NCBI GenBank assembly: GCA_907165275.2
Contig: OU015661.1
Coordinates: 7,261,501-7,325,500, forward strand
DNA: 64,000 bases
Source of the DNA: Zygaena filipendulae
Taxonomy: Eukaryota; Arthropoda; Insecta; Lepidoptera; Zygaenidae
Direction of reading: 5' to 3'
The translations under genes and the position numbers were made by a program. Shown here in pieces: positions 36,078-46,900 of the stretch (position 1 is the stretch's first letter; each line of letters opens with the position of its first letter). The notes below the pieces were generated by a model. That model was not told where the DNA came from, made no database searches, and saw nothing but the letters and a program-made list of their open reading frames with translations.

Positions 36078-36618
36078 TGGGGATCTTGGACTTCTTCAAT
36101 GAGCTTTTATATTTGTTATTAGATGTTATTTTATTAAGTTACGGAGCTTTCACAATTATATATTTTTATTGCATTGATTTACTAATTACAATAGTCGGAG
36201 AGAAGCGATGTAGAGGTTGCGCACACGACTCTACATGTTATTTAATAATGAAACTCAGCTCAGTCGCCAGTCGTGAAGTCCTCCACACTCCGCAGGGGTT
36301 GCTTGCACATGTATATACCCCGGTTGCGGCGAGCGGGGGGATGCTTCCACGTCATGCATAATGCCAATGTTTTAACTTCACAGACCATTATCGGTCTCTC
36401 AAACGTTTTCTGAGTATTGTCCACGGAATGGGTTTATGATCTTGCAGTCGTCGCGTCGAGCCTTTGTCTTCACAGAGCGGTTCGGACTCGTCTGGAAGTT
36501 ATTGCTTGCATGTGTTTATAAGAGATGAGTTTAGTCTCGTGACGCCGAAAATTATTTGTTTGTGCGGTTATATCGGCTCCGTAGGCGACTGACGCGTGGG
36601 AAGCCTCGTTTCATAACA
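36078..36618 (+). repeat. LTR (retrotransposon), copy 1
   Basis: It is 541 bp, from TGGGGATCTTGGACTTCTTC to CTCGTTTCATAACA, giving TG..CA-like ends. It contains a TATA-like GTATATACCCCGGTTGCGGC and the conserved blocks GGTCTCTCAAACGTTTTCTG and CACAGAGCGGTTCGGACTCG. It aligns end to end with 37045-37583 but the two differ at many positions and by small indels. No matching flanking duplication was found, so two solo LTRs are as likely as one deleted element. Confidence 0.75.
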
Positions 36619-36652
36619 CTTGGCATGAGCTGCTTTAATTTCAGAAGGGAAA

Positions 36653-36790
36653 GTATGGATAAATAGTAGATTTTACAACAAGTGCACAAAACCAACCATT
36701 TTTATCCGAGACTTTTAGCAACCCGAGCCGAAGGCGAGGGCTGGTAGTAATGTCGAGGATAAAATGGTTTTGTGGACGATTTATAAACTC
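36653..36790. repeat. Partial inverted-repeat element between the LTRs
   Basis: CACAAAACCAACCATTTTTA TCC pairs imperfectly with GGATAAAATGGTTTTGTGGA, around a centre with CCCGAGCCGAAGGCGAGGGC. The centre resembles the GC-rich block near 317-336 in inverse orientation. Confidence 0.55.
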
Positions 36791-37044
36791 TGCTTTTCAT
36801 TTCGATTGCGAGGAAATAAAACAGTAGTAAGTATAACATAACATTTCTTTAATTAAAATTTAAAGTAAAATTAGTACACTTTTGAATACTGAAGGTAAAC
36901 GTTTTACCCAGCACATTAGCGGTATTTATGTCTTAAAAACACATAAGGCAAATAAATTAAAGTAAATATTATAAAAGTTATGTATTGTAGGAAGTATACT
37001 GCCGGCTGCCGCTGTCACTAGTTATGTATGTTAAAAAGTATAGA

Positions 37045-37583
37045 TGTGGGGATCTTGGGCTTCTTCAATGAGCTTCTATATTTATGATTAGATGTGATTT
37101 TATTCAATTAATGAGCTTAACAATTATAATACTTATTACAATGATAACTATAGTCGGAGCGTAGCAATGTGGAGCTCACGCACACCACTCTACTTGTTAC
37201 ATAAAATCTTGACTCCTGAATGCTAAATGCTCCTTGCTGAATCCTTGCACTTGTTTATATACCCCGGTTGCGACGAGCGGGGGAATGCGTTATGCATAGT
37301 GCCATTGTCTTTACTTCACAGACCTTTGTCGGTCTCTCAAACGTTTTCTATTGAGCTGCTTGAGTATTGTCCACCTAATGGGTTTAGATATGATCGTTTC
37401 GGCGCACCTTTGTCTTCACAGAACGGTTCGGACTCATCTGGGAGTTATTGCTTGTACGAAATGAGTGGAATGAGTTTATTGTTGTGTCGACGCCAATTAT
37501 CATGTGCAGGTTCTTTGTGCATTTAGGTCGGCTCCGCAGGTAATTGTATTACACTGAAGAGTGGTAATCCTCGTTTCATAACA
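37045..37583 (+). repeat. LTR (retrotransposon), copy 2
   Basis: It is 539 bp, from TGTGGGGATCTTGGGCTTCT to CCTCGTTTCATAACA, with the same internal blocks and TATA-like TATATACCCCGGTTGCGACG. It is in the same orientation as copy 1 and 426 bp away. The interval has no retroviral coding sequence. Confidence 0.75.
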
Positions 37584-38239
37584 TAAAATCAATTCTATCT
37601 ATGAACTTCTTATTATGTTTGGCTGTATGACTCATTTTCTTTGCCTTAATATATATACATTTATGAGTAGATACGTTAACGTACTTGTGCACATAATTCG
37701 ATTTTGTGCAGCCTATATCTTGCACAAACAAGCACTTTCAGAGCAAGAGAAGTGAAAAAGTACTTTATATCCTTCTCTGTGCGCCTGACATGCTAAATTT
37801 TATCATGATCAGTTGAGTAGTTAAGGCGTAAAAGCGTAACAAACTAACGAATAACCTCACAATACTTATAAGGATTACCAACTCTGACCTAAGTGACGGA
37901 ACAAGACAAAAACACGTCTTTTACGAGACCAATCATGCGAGGTCCCAGAATAAGAGAGGAGACTCCAGAAACTTTTGACTCTATATACCTACTTCTACCT
38001 TAAGGTTGAAATTTGTAAAAAGTTCAACTGTTACTGAGCTATACACACAAGAAAAGCAGCTGCACCATGTTATTATATTACTATCGGCAAAACGACGACC
38101 CAAACGGCGCGACCTTGAAGTTATCCCTTAAGAATACACGTGCATCAAGTACCATGTTTCGTATTCTTATCTTGATCGAAGAATGTTTAAGGGTTTAATT
38201 CCAAACCATGAGATAAACCCACCGTAAACCCCACGGTCG

Positions 38240-38995
38240 ACGTAGCACTAATCTGTGTTATTGGAACGTTCACTCAGGATCACTGTAGCTTTCTATAAGT
38301 GAAATAATGTTCAAAATCGTTACAGTAGATCCAGAGATTACCCCCTACAACCTCACAAACTCAGAAGCTCCGGAGTTCCCGCGGGAATTCCGGGCTTAAA
38401 AACCCTATGTCACTCAAGATCACTGTAGCTTCTTATAAGTATTTCCCGCGTAGGAGTTCCCGCGGGAATTCCGGTATAAAAAGTACCCTATGTCACTCGG
38501 GATCACTCTACCTTCCTATAAGTGAAAGAATTTTCAAAACCGGTTCAGTAAATCCAGAGATTACCCCCTACAACGTCACAAACTCACAACCTCACAAACT
38601 TTTGCTCTTTATGATATTAGTATAGATAAGTTAGGTATATATTATGTTTACCTGTATAGATATAGTATAACAGAACTATGCATTGAAAAGTATATAAATA
38701 ATACACAAAATTTTATGTATTGTTCCAGCGCGTGCTTTTTTTTCAATCATAGAATTTTAAAACAAATATATTCACTACTAGCTGTTCCCGCGGTTTCACC
38801 CGCGGTAATTTCAGAGTTCCCACGGGAATTCCGGGATAAATGTAAAATATGTCCTTCTCTGTAGCCTTGCATGCAAAATTTCATGATGATCGGTTGAGCC
38901 GTTAAGGCGTGAAAGCATAACAAACAAACAAACAATCAAAAAACCAAAAAAAAAACTCACTTTTGCATTTATAATATTAGTAGATAAGATTATAA
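38240..38995 (+). repeat. Cluster of retroposon copies (CCGCGG family)
   Basis: At least three copies are nested or abutting. GGAGTTCCCGCGGGAATTCC occurs near 38365 and 38452, and a good copy at 38770-38990 has CCGCGGTTTCACCCGCGGTA and the end GCATTTATAATATTAGTAGA. Confidence 0.85.
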
Positions 38996-39262
38996 AACAC
39001 AATCTATTTAAAATTCTAAAAGAAAAAAATTTCAGGATTTTTTCTAAATGTATATCAACTTTAAAGTTAAACATATTTTATGTTAGACATTTACCTGTGA
39101 ATAAACGTTATAGTTAATACTTACCTAATCCTACAAAAGATTCCAAGTTTAGCTCCAAGTTCCAAACCTAGTTCTTTGTAGATCTAGATTAGAAAAAAAG
39201 TAACGGTCAAAGTGCATAGTGTACAAAATTAAAAGTATTATTTATTAATTGCATAATATACA

Positions 39263-39499
39263 TGGACGCAGATAAGCAATAACGTGTTAACCCACAATAT
39301 TAAGTTATTGATTCAAAACGCTTTATTGAGAGTTATAGGGCGTGTTTTAATTATGTGTTTGCCTTATTACATTGTTTAAATACCAAAAAACATTTAAACA
39401 TAAAAAAATGCTGAAACAAAATGACGATATGATATTAAAACACAATTTATTCAAAAATTCTCCAAAGTGGGTTGAAGCACTATTGCTTATCTATGTCCA
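39263..39499. mobile_element. TIR element TGGACGCAGATAAGCA, copy 2
   Basis: The left end TGGACGCAGATAAGCAATAA and right end ACTATTGCTTATCTATGTCC plus A form inverted repeats. The body matches the copies at 19870-20072 and 52619-52854. Confidence 0.88.
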
Positions 39500-40964
39500 C
39501 ATATAAATCGCGCGCATAATTATTATTATGTAGCAGCAATGTCATCGCAAAAAAAAAACAGCGGACGAAACACCAAATTTATTGCGGCTCTCGGCGACGA
39601 TGGAAATAGGTACGGCAATAAAGCAGTATTCGTTCGAACTTCAAAGGACGTGGATGCAAATGGGTCGTGGACTCAATTCGACAGTGCATTATTTTTTTTT
39701 ATTTATCCATTTATTTCTTCAAATAATTAGTGCCAGTATTCCAGTGTATTTTTGTTAATTGAATCCGTGGAAAAGATAAGAAGCAATACCTATAATTTAA
39801 ATAAATTAATAGATGTGTGACGTTTTAAATAATGAACATGACGTCAGCTGCTAATAACATAGTGTTGTTATTCCCACTGGATAAAAGCTGAAGGAGATAT
39901 CGTCAAACAAGGTTTAATAGTTTTTGTTATTCTAAGGTTTTTATACTTATCAGAGACGGATTTCTATTGCTAAACTCGTGGGTTCGATTCTCACAAGAGT
40001 CAAATTGATAAATACTTTGTATACGCATTATCTAAATTCACATTTTTTTTATAAAATAACAATAAAGCTCCATATCTCTACTCTCTACATTTCTCTCAAC
40101 GCAGTCTTAACGCCGGTAGCGTATACCTACTAAGAAACATCGATTACTTACTTTGATTTGACGGTTCCTTTTCCAAATTTTTCTCTCGTCATACTTTTTA
40201 ATTTCCATACGTTTGTTTAAAAACTTTGTAAGCTCATTTTTCTAGGCTATAATATTATATTAATAACAGTTAAGAATAAGACAAGATTCAAACGTCTTTA
40301 AGATCGATAATTCCCATTACATCCATTTGTCCATCCATTATTATAGATCTAGTGAGATTTTTTTTCATTTTGGATCTACCTAGAACTTTCATGATTCACA
40401 TACCTATCGATTGCCTAAATTCATGAATTTCGGAATTCTTGAAGATTCCAAAGTAGCCTAATTTACTTCTTATAACATCAACTAATTAGCAGGAAAAGTA
40501 AAATCGGTCCAACCACTTTGGAGATTCACCCCCGTGAGTTTTGGAATTCCGGCAGTAGGTAGGTACTTCTTTCGTAAGAATTTTCTCCTTACAATAACAT
40601 ACACAACAAAAAATGCGTGAGTGTCGTGGAACACTCGGTTAGAACAAGGTTAGCACCACAAACTACTCTGAGCACCTACTCAGTTTCTGCGCCTCGTAGG
40701 TAGTTTCCGATATATAGGTAAGCTTTTTAAAATTTACTTTTATTAGATTTTGCGCCCCATTGTTTTCTACTAGCACATTCTTGATTTTTAGCGTATCACA
40801 AGAATGATTAAAAAAAATAATTAAGATGTTAAAAAAGAGCTAAAAAAAGTAATCACTTTTTATACGTTTAAAAAAAAAACCAATAACAATCCAAAGTCAA
40901 AGCTAAGTCTACATCAGTAAATTTTAATAATTGGCTGTTTCTTGGAAGAAAACTGCAAACTCTC

Positions 40965-41137
40965 TGTTTTTCCAAAAAATAACGTACATACGTGATACGT
41001 TGAGTCAAAATATTGCGTGTCGTCACAAGCAGGCGCAGTTTTTAGCTGCGTTACGAGCCCACCCTCCTAAACTTTAATGCGCTTTATCCAGGTGTAATTT
41101 TATTAATTTGAAAAAGCAAAAAATACGTGGCAGATGA
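40965..41137. repeat. Diverged TGACGTCA-family MITE
   Basis: GATACGTTGAGTCAAAATAT, CCTAAACTTTAATGCGCTTT and AAAATACGTGGCA are retained. The octamer is lost (GTGTCGTCACAAG). Confidence 0.7.
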
Positions 41138-41689
41138 CAATATGTCTTATGATTTCCTTATGATTTCATGTTTCATTTCTTACCGTTTCAATACTTATAG
41201 AATATTTATGAAGAAATCTGTAATTGGTCTTACTGCTATAAATTTCTATGTATATCCATTTGTATCACTGTATGATTTCTTAATAAAATAAAAAATAAAA
41301 TAAAAAAATATACCTACTCTTTCGCTACGGAACCCTAAAAATAATTATATTTGCATAGCTGCGCATGCTGGGCACGGCTAGTAACCTACTCGCTAGGTGA
41401 TTGATTATTGTTTTCGCGTTTCTTCCCAACATGCATCACAGAATTTCGCCTTAAAGTGACCTTCAGGATGTCTATGGACGCCAAATATAATAGATAATAT
41501 GTACAGAAACTTTGTTTTGAATATGCGCTCAGAATAGCTAGGTATAATAAAGACGCCACCAATATATGAGTCATTGCTCTTTCATAGTCACCTCTGTCTC
41601 TTATGACCGTACGAGGTTCATGGTCACATTTGCATTATACAAAGTATTCAGTATTCACTAGACCGACCATTTTTACGGAACTCAGGGGT

Positions 41690-41865
41690 TAAAGCCGCGA
41701 CCGAGACAAGTGACCGAGACAGGAAACTGAGACCGGAGACCGCGACAAGTATCTCGGTCTCTGCTGCGTCTACTGTAGGTCGAGACTAGTCGAGACTGAG
41801 ATCGCGATTCGCGACTCTCTGCAACCGGGACGTTTGCATCGGAGAGTCTGTCGATTGTCGATGGA
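41690..41865. repeat. Low-complexity GAGAC-rich block
   Basis: Imperfect tandem copies of CGAGAC/GAGACC/GCGACA dominate. The minus-strand open frame (RDRDTC-like) is a result of this composition and not a gene. Confidence 0.65.
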
Positions 41866-41969
41866 GTAAAAAAATCCAAAAAATCAAAATATTTATTATG
41901 TTATAAGTAAAGGTACTTTTAAGCATTTGATATACTTAAGAATTTTAAGAATATAAAATTAAATATAAG

Positions 41970-42062
41970 AATTTTCAAAATCGGTTCAGCACATCCAGAG
42001 ATTACCCCCTACAACGTCACAAACTCACAAACTTGTGCTCTTTATAATATTAGTATAGATTA
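41970..42062 (+). repeat. 3' end of a retroposon copy (CCGCGG family)
   Basis: ATCGGTTCAGCACATCCAGA, AACGTCACAAACTCACAAAC and CTTTATAATATTAGTATAGA match the family 3' half. The 5' block is absent. Confidence 0.8.
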
Positions 42063-42694
42063 CGCACACAAATCAACATCGTATACTAGATTGTTATTAT
42101 TGTAAAATTTTACTGACTGAAAATAGAACCAAAAACAGCTCCAACAGGTACCCGGAGGTACATTTTTAGCCATTTTTAGCCGTTAATAACGTTATAGGTT
42201 TATTAAATTAAGAATTATTGATATAGTGACTCTAATGTCCCACTGGCGTGGCGTATCAGTCGGGCACTCGGGCCGCTCAGTTCTTTCTAAATGGTCGATC
42301 AGGGCGGGACTTACAAGCACGTCATACGTGTGGACCATGTGTGGACGGATACATGCCAATCTAAAATTTCGCCTAAAATCCGTACCCTGCGATAAAGAAC
42401 GTCGTTCTAAAATAATATTTTTGAAAATTTAACGTGCAATTTGCCAACTATGGACCATACGGTAGAAAAAGTGCCGTGGCAGCGGACGGCGATATGCCAA
42501 AGACAAAAGGTTCACACTAAAATAGGACCTCTGCTTAGCAATCTAAGTCAACTTTGTTACAAGAAAAGCCGGTCTAGTATTAGTTATAATCTCACCTAGC
42601 TATCTTGTTTATGGAGTCAATTAAATCACTTTCACCGCATTTTTCACTTTGACCGTAACATATAGGCCAAAAATTCAAAATAATGTAATTTTTA

Positions 42695-43813
42695 TTAGGT
42701 CCTTACACATATGAAATTGGCGTTTTGTAAGGGAGGAACATAAAGTCATTTTTTTTTATTGTAATATATTAATTTAATCTAAGTATGTACCATTGCTATC
42801 TATGCACTTTTGCCAGCTCATAGATAGTTGTTCATTGATCCCTTTACTAAAAAAGCCATTTGGACGGGAATCAATTAAATTTTTGAAGGCGTTTTGGACT
42901 GCCCCATCTTAGACATCCCAATTGAAGCTCCTCTAATTCGGTAGCCGTCTGTTGTGCAGTGTCTGGTCTAGCGTTGTCCTGAAACAGCAGTGGCCTAGAG
43001 CGATTGACCAGCCTTGGTTGTTTAGCAGCTAGCTTTTCCATCATGGTTTGCAGTTGCTGACAATAGACATCCGCTGTAATTGTTTGGCCAGATTTAAGAA
43101 AGCTGTAGTGAAAGATACCGGCACTAGTCCACCAAACGCTCACAAATAATTTTTTTTGAGTCAATTTTCGCTTGGGGCAGGAATGATGATGATTTGATTT
43201 AAAATTCCTTCATTATTGTGCCGGTTGAGTAATGTAACGCAGCAGTCGACGCGCGTTTGTCGGTTTGCTGCACTCAATTCATGAGGTATCAAGCTTTTTC
43301 ACCTTCCCAATTTGCTTCAAGTGGATTAAAACAGTTTTACCACTAACACGGCAGCCTGCAGCTAGCTCGCACGTGGTTTGCGACGGATCCGCTTCCATAA
43401 TAGCCTTCAATTCTTCATTATCAACTTTGGTATCTGGCCGTCCACGGGGCTTGTTCTGCAGGTCGAAATTTCCAGAACGAAAACGTTGGAACCAAAACGC
43501 ACTGTGTTTTCTTTTGCGACACCGCTACCATACACATCATGAATCCTTCGAGCCGTTTCTGCAGCACTGGTGCCACGATAGAACTCGTACTTACTCGTAA
43601 TTAACGCGATATTACAAATTTTCCATTTTGTAAACTGAGCGACGGAAAGAAAAAACCAGAAGAGGGAAAACAAATGAATTACAGTTTTCAAAACACAAAA
43701 GCATGAGTAAATAGCTGTATAAATTTAAAATAGGTTTTCTTAACCAAAGAGGAGATATTTGAGATCAAAGTGGCCAGTACGACAAAACGCCAATTTCATA
43801 TATAAGGACCTAA
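42695..43813 (-). mobile_element. Mariner transposon, inactive, 1119 bp
   Basis: The terminal repeats begin TTAGGTCCTTACACATATGA on the left and, read inward on the other strand, TTAGGTCCTTATATATGAAA on the right. Both continue AATTGGCGTTTTGT. TA flanks both ends (42693-42694 and 43814-43815). Full mariners are about 1.3 kb, so roughly 150-200 bp has been lost. The element ends only 115 bp before the start codon of the MYND gene but upstream of a predicted 3' splice site, so it probably lies in a 5' UTR intron. Confidence 0.92.
42871..43691 (-). pseudogene. Broken mariner transposase
   Basis: The N-terminal part (about 43600-43480) reads YEFYRGTSAAETARRIHDVY, the helix-turn-helix DNA-binding region, and then loses frame. 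The C-terminal part (43164-42871) has VWWTSAGIFHY, ITADVYCQQL and LFQDNARPDTAQQ, the second catalytic Asp region. The middle with the first catalytic Asp is deleted near 43165-43260. The YSPDLAPxD block with the third Asp is gone. It cannot be functional. Confidence 0.9.
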
Positions 43814-43834
43814 TATGTTTTTATTAAGTACACG

Positions 43835-43862
43835 TACTAACATAATGATCACTTTTTTACAG
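43835..43862 (+). promoter_or_regulatory. Predicted branch point and 3' splice site before the MYND gene
   Basis: TACTAAC at 43835-43841 is a perfect branch-point consensus. A TTTTTTACAG acceptor follows, ending at 43862. A 66-nt UTR segment then leads to the ATG at 43929. This predicts at least one upstream non-coding exon that I could not locate. Confidence 0.6.
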
Positions 43863-43928
43863 ATACAGAAAAACTGAGACATATTTTTAAGGAATTTTAA
43901 AGTATTACGATTTAAAATAGAAAAAAAA

Positions 43929-46900
43929 ATGGATTCAGGTAACAAAATAATTTTATTTCAATTGCGCATAGAATAATTGAAGAACTCGAGTTGATTTATA
44001 AAAATATGAAACATGTAATCATTTTTATTTGTTTCAGATATATTTACAACTATGGCTAGTTATAACTTTAGTGCGCCTATAAATGTAACAACAACCATAA
44101 TTGAGAATGATGAAGATGTATTTTATCAAGAAGGTACAGTTCAATCTCAAGTAATAACTTTTGATAATCGCATTGATGCAATTGCAAATAAAACCATTGA
44201 TAATCATCTAAATAACTACCACAAATCACATGATAATTCATCCATAAGCTTTAATAAAACAGTTTTATTTGATACAAACAACGGTGATGGAGAAAAAAGA
44301 TTGCAAGATGATAATATAAAGAATTCTAATACAGATAAATCCAGTCAGAATAATAATGAAAACTCAGACGGAGACTGGAGTAAACAAAGTAATGAAAATT
44401 GTAAAGGTAGTAATAGAATCAACTATGCAGCGCAAAAAACAAAACACTGCGAAAAATGTACGGAAATATCTCCAGTTATTAATTTAAGCAATAAAGAATA
44501 CGATGCACTCGAACATTTCATTAAACAATCACATGATTTTTTAATGTCCGCATCAAAAACTATAGTGACTATTATCGATGCACAAAATAAATATGAAAAA
44601 TATAAAAAACTTAACCATAAATATACGCCAGAAGACGAAATAAAATTAAGGAAAAAATATATACGTATAAAAGAAAGGGCCTTGACAGCAATTGATTCAA
44701 TAATATCAGAATTTTTATTACCGAAGGAGCACAGTGAAGAATTTAAAAAATACTTTGTAAATAGCACTTTAAGATTCTCTAAAAAGTACAACGTCAAATG
44801 CACACCAAGGCAAGTTGAAACACTATTCCACGAAATATTAGAATGGAAAAAACTAAGAACAAAATATTATAATCTTTATCGAAGATTATTATCATCAAAT
44901 GACAAAGAATATTCATCTTGTGAAAAAAACAAAATACTAAAAAGACATTTAGACCAACCTCACAAGCCTATGGTGTTATCAAAAACATATTTTGATACAG
45001 TGCTATCTCAAAATCAAAACTTTTCATCGACAATGGCGTCAATGGACATCAACTCAGAACCAGCTTCATCAAACGCCAACGTGCAGGTGCTGGAAACTGC
45101 TGCTGTTGCCGCTAAGACCACAACGTCAAACACATCCAATGTTTGCATTTTTTCATCAAATGTTGCAGATGGAAAAATCACTATAAACGTTGATCCAGCA
45201 TATCTGAACTTACGAACATTTGCTACACCAGATTTTTCGCAGATTATGGAATCTAAAAACATTCACAAAAAAAAAACCAAACAGTCACAAAAATCCGAAA
45301 CAAAATCCAACCCCGAACAAGGAGAACAATCCGTTTTAAATACTAATTCTAATAATAATAATTCATATTCAGATCAAAACTTAAACCATCAGACTTACCA
45401 CCAGAAAAATGTACGAGAATCAGCAAATTTTCAAAATTATCAAATGCAAAAAGAAAATATTCAAAGCCCAAATATTCAGTCCAATAATACGCAATATTCA
45501 AATGATTTTTATCAAAATCAATACATAAGTAGTAATGGTTATTTTCATAATAATGAATTTGAAACTCCGTTTCCAATTTCAGAATATGGACAAAATAATA
45601 ATAATATTTGCCCAGAAGGATATACTCGTACTCAACGAGTCGATTCTACTCAAACTGTAAGGGATGACCGAGTTCAAAGAAATATTACCAAGGCCCATGT
45701 CAACCCAAATATAATACGTACTAACCGACAGGCAAACCATCAACAGAACAACGATACCTATTATAGCAAACAAACACAATGTTATCCGAACGCCCCGTCA
45801 TTTTTACAAGAGTTTCAATCTCATATAGGCTTTCGGCCACAGGAGCAACAACCTACTGCCATCCACTATTATCAATCACCACCACCATCATATCACAACG
45901 TAACAAGCGCCAGATATTCACTCCCCACAACTAATGAATATTTAATTGATTCAAATATTCAAACACAGAACCAGCAGAATCCAAGCGAATATCATCGTTC
46001 ATCAAAATCATCAGACAGTGGTTACATGAGTCCGCTAAACTTCACAGAATCTACAGTAAGTTATTTTTAACCGACTTTCAAAAAACCGGCCAAGTGCGTG
46101 TCGGACTTCGCACATTTAGGGTTCCGTACCAAATATTTTTAACCGCAAAATAAAGTTAGTTTTACAAAGAAAATTATAGAATTAAAAAAAAAACATCAAG
46201 TTAGCAATATGTTAGTATTTGTCGGTAAAACATACGTAATAACCTAGCTGGATAAGATTCCAAAAAGTGAAAATGTCGATTACCCAGATCCAGTTAGGGG
46301 AAAGGAGTTTTGCGCCAAGGTCCTTAGAAGACTGTCGCTTCTACGGTTTGGCTGTAAAACCCGTGTGACAGACGACGGACAGACGGACACGCGAGTTACA
46401 GCAATAGGGTGCCTTATAATGGAAGAGGTTTTCAATTCGCTATACCTTGTTTTTTTTTTTGTTTTTTTTGTTTATTACCCGATTAGTCGAAGACGGCTGG
46501 ACTGATTTGAAAAATTCTTTTTTTTTGTTTGAAAGGGTATACTTCCAAGTGAAGTCAGGATCTGATGATGGGATCTTGGAGAAATCGAGGGAACTCTTCA
46601 AATATTACAGGCACACTTATAGCGATTTGGGTATTTTTATAGTAGGTAAATTGTTCATTTGCTTTCGACAATCACTAATTGATGAAGTGGAACTGATAAT
46701 GAAGACCATAGATGGCCACCGGAACTACTGAATAATAAGTGTTTCACGGTTTGCGATTCGATTAGATAAATTTTCATTTTATAATTTATAAATTAACCCA
46801 CTTAAAAGCAAAAAATAAACGAAATTTTAACACCGCCAAAAAGTTAAAATAACAAAATTTATTAAATCGGTATTTTGTCATTTTTAACTTTTTGGTGTAC

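Noticed and set aside
39960..40015. tRNA-like T-arm (GTGGGTTCGATTCTCAC)
   Set aside because: The T stem and loop look right, but no A box, D arm, anticodon arm or acceptor stem can be folded upstream. Most likely a chance match or a tRNA-derived SINE scrap.
44423..45779. Several minus-strand ORFs opposite the MYND gene
   Set aside because: They mirror the codon composition of the long plus-strand exon and show no independent features.
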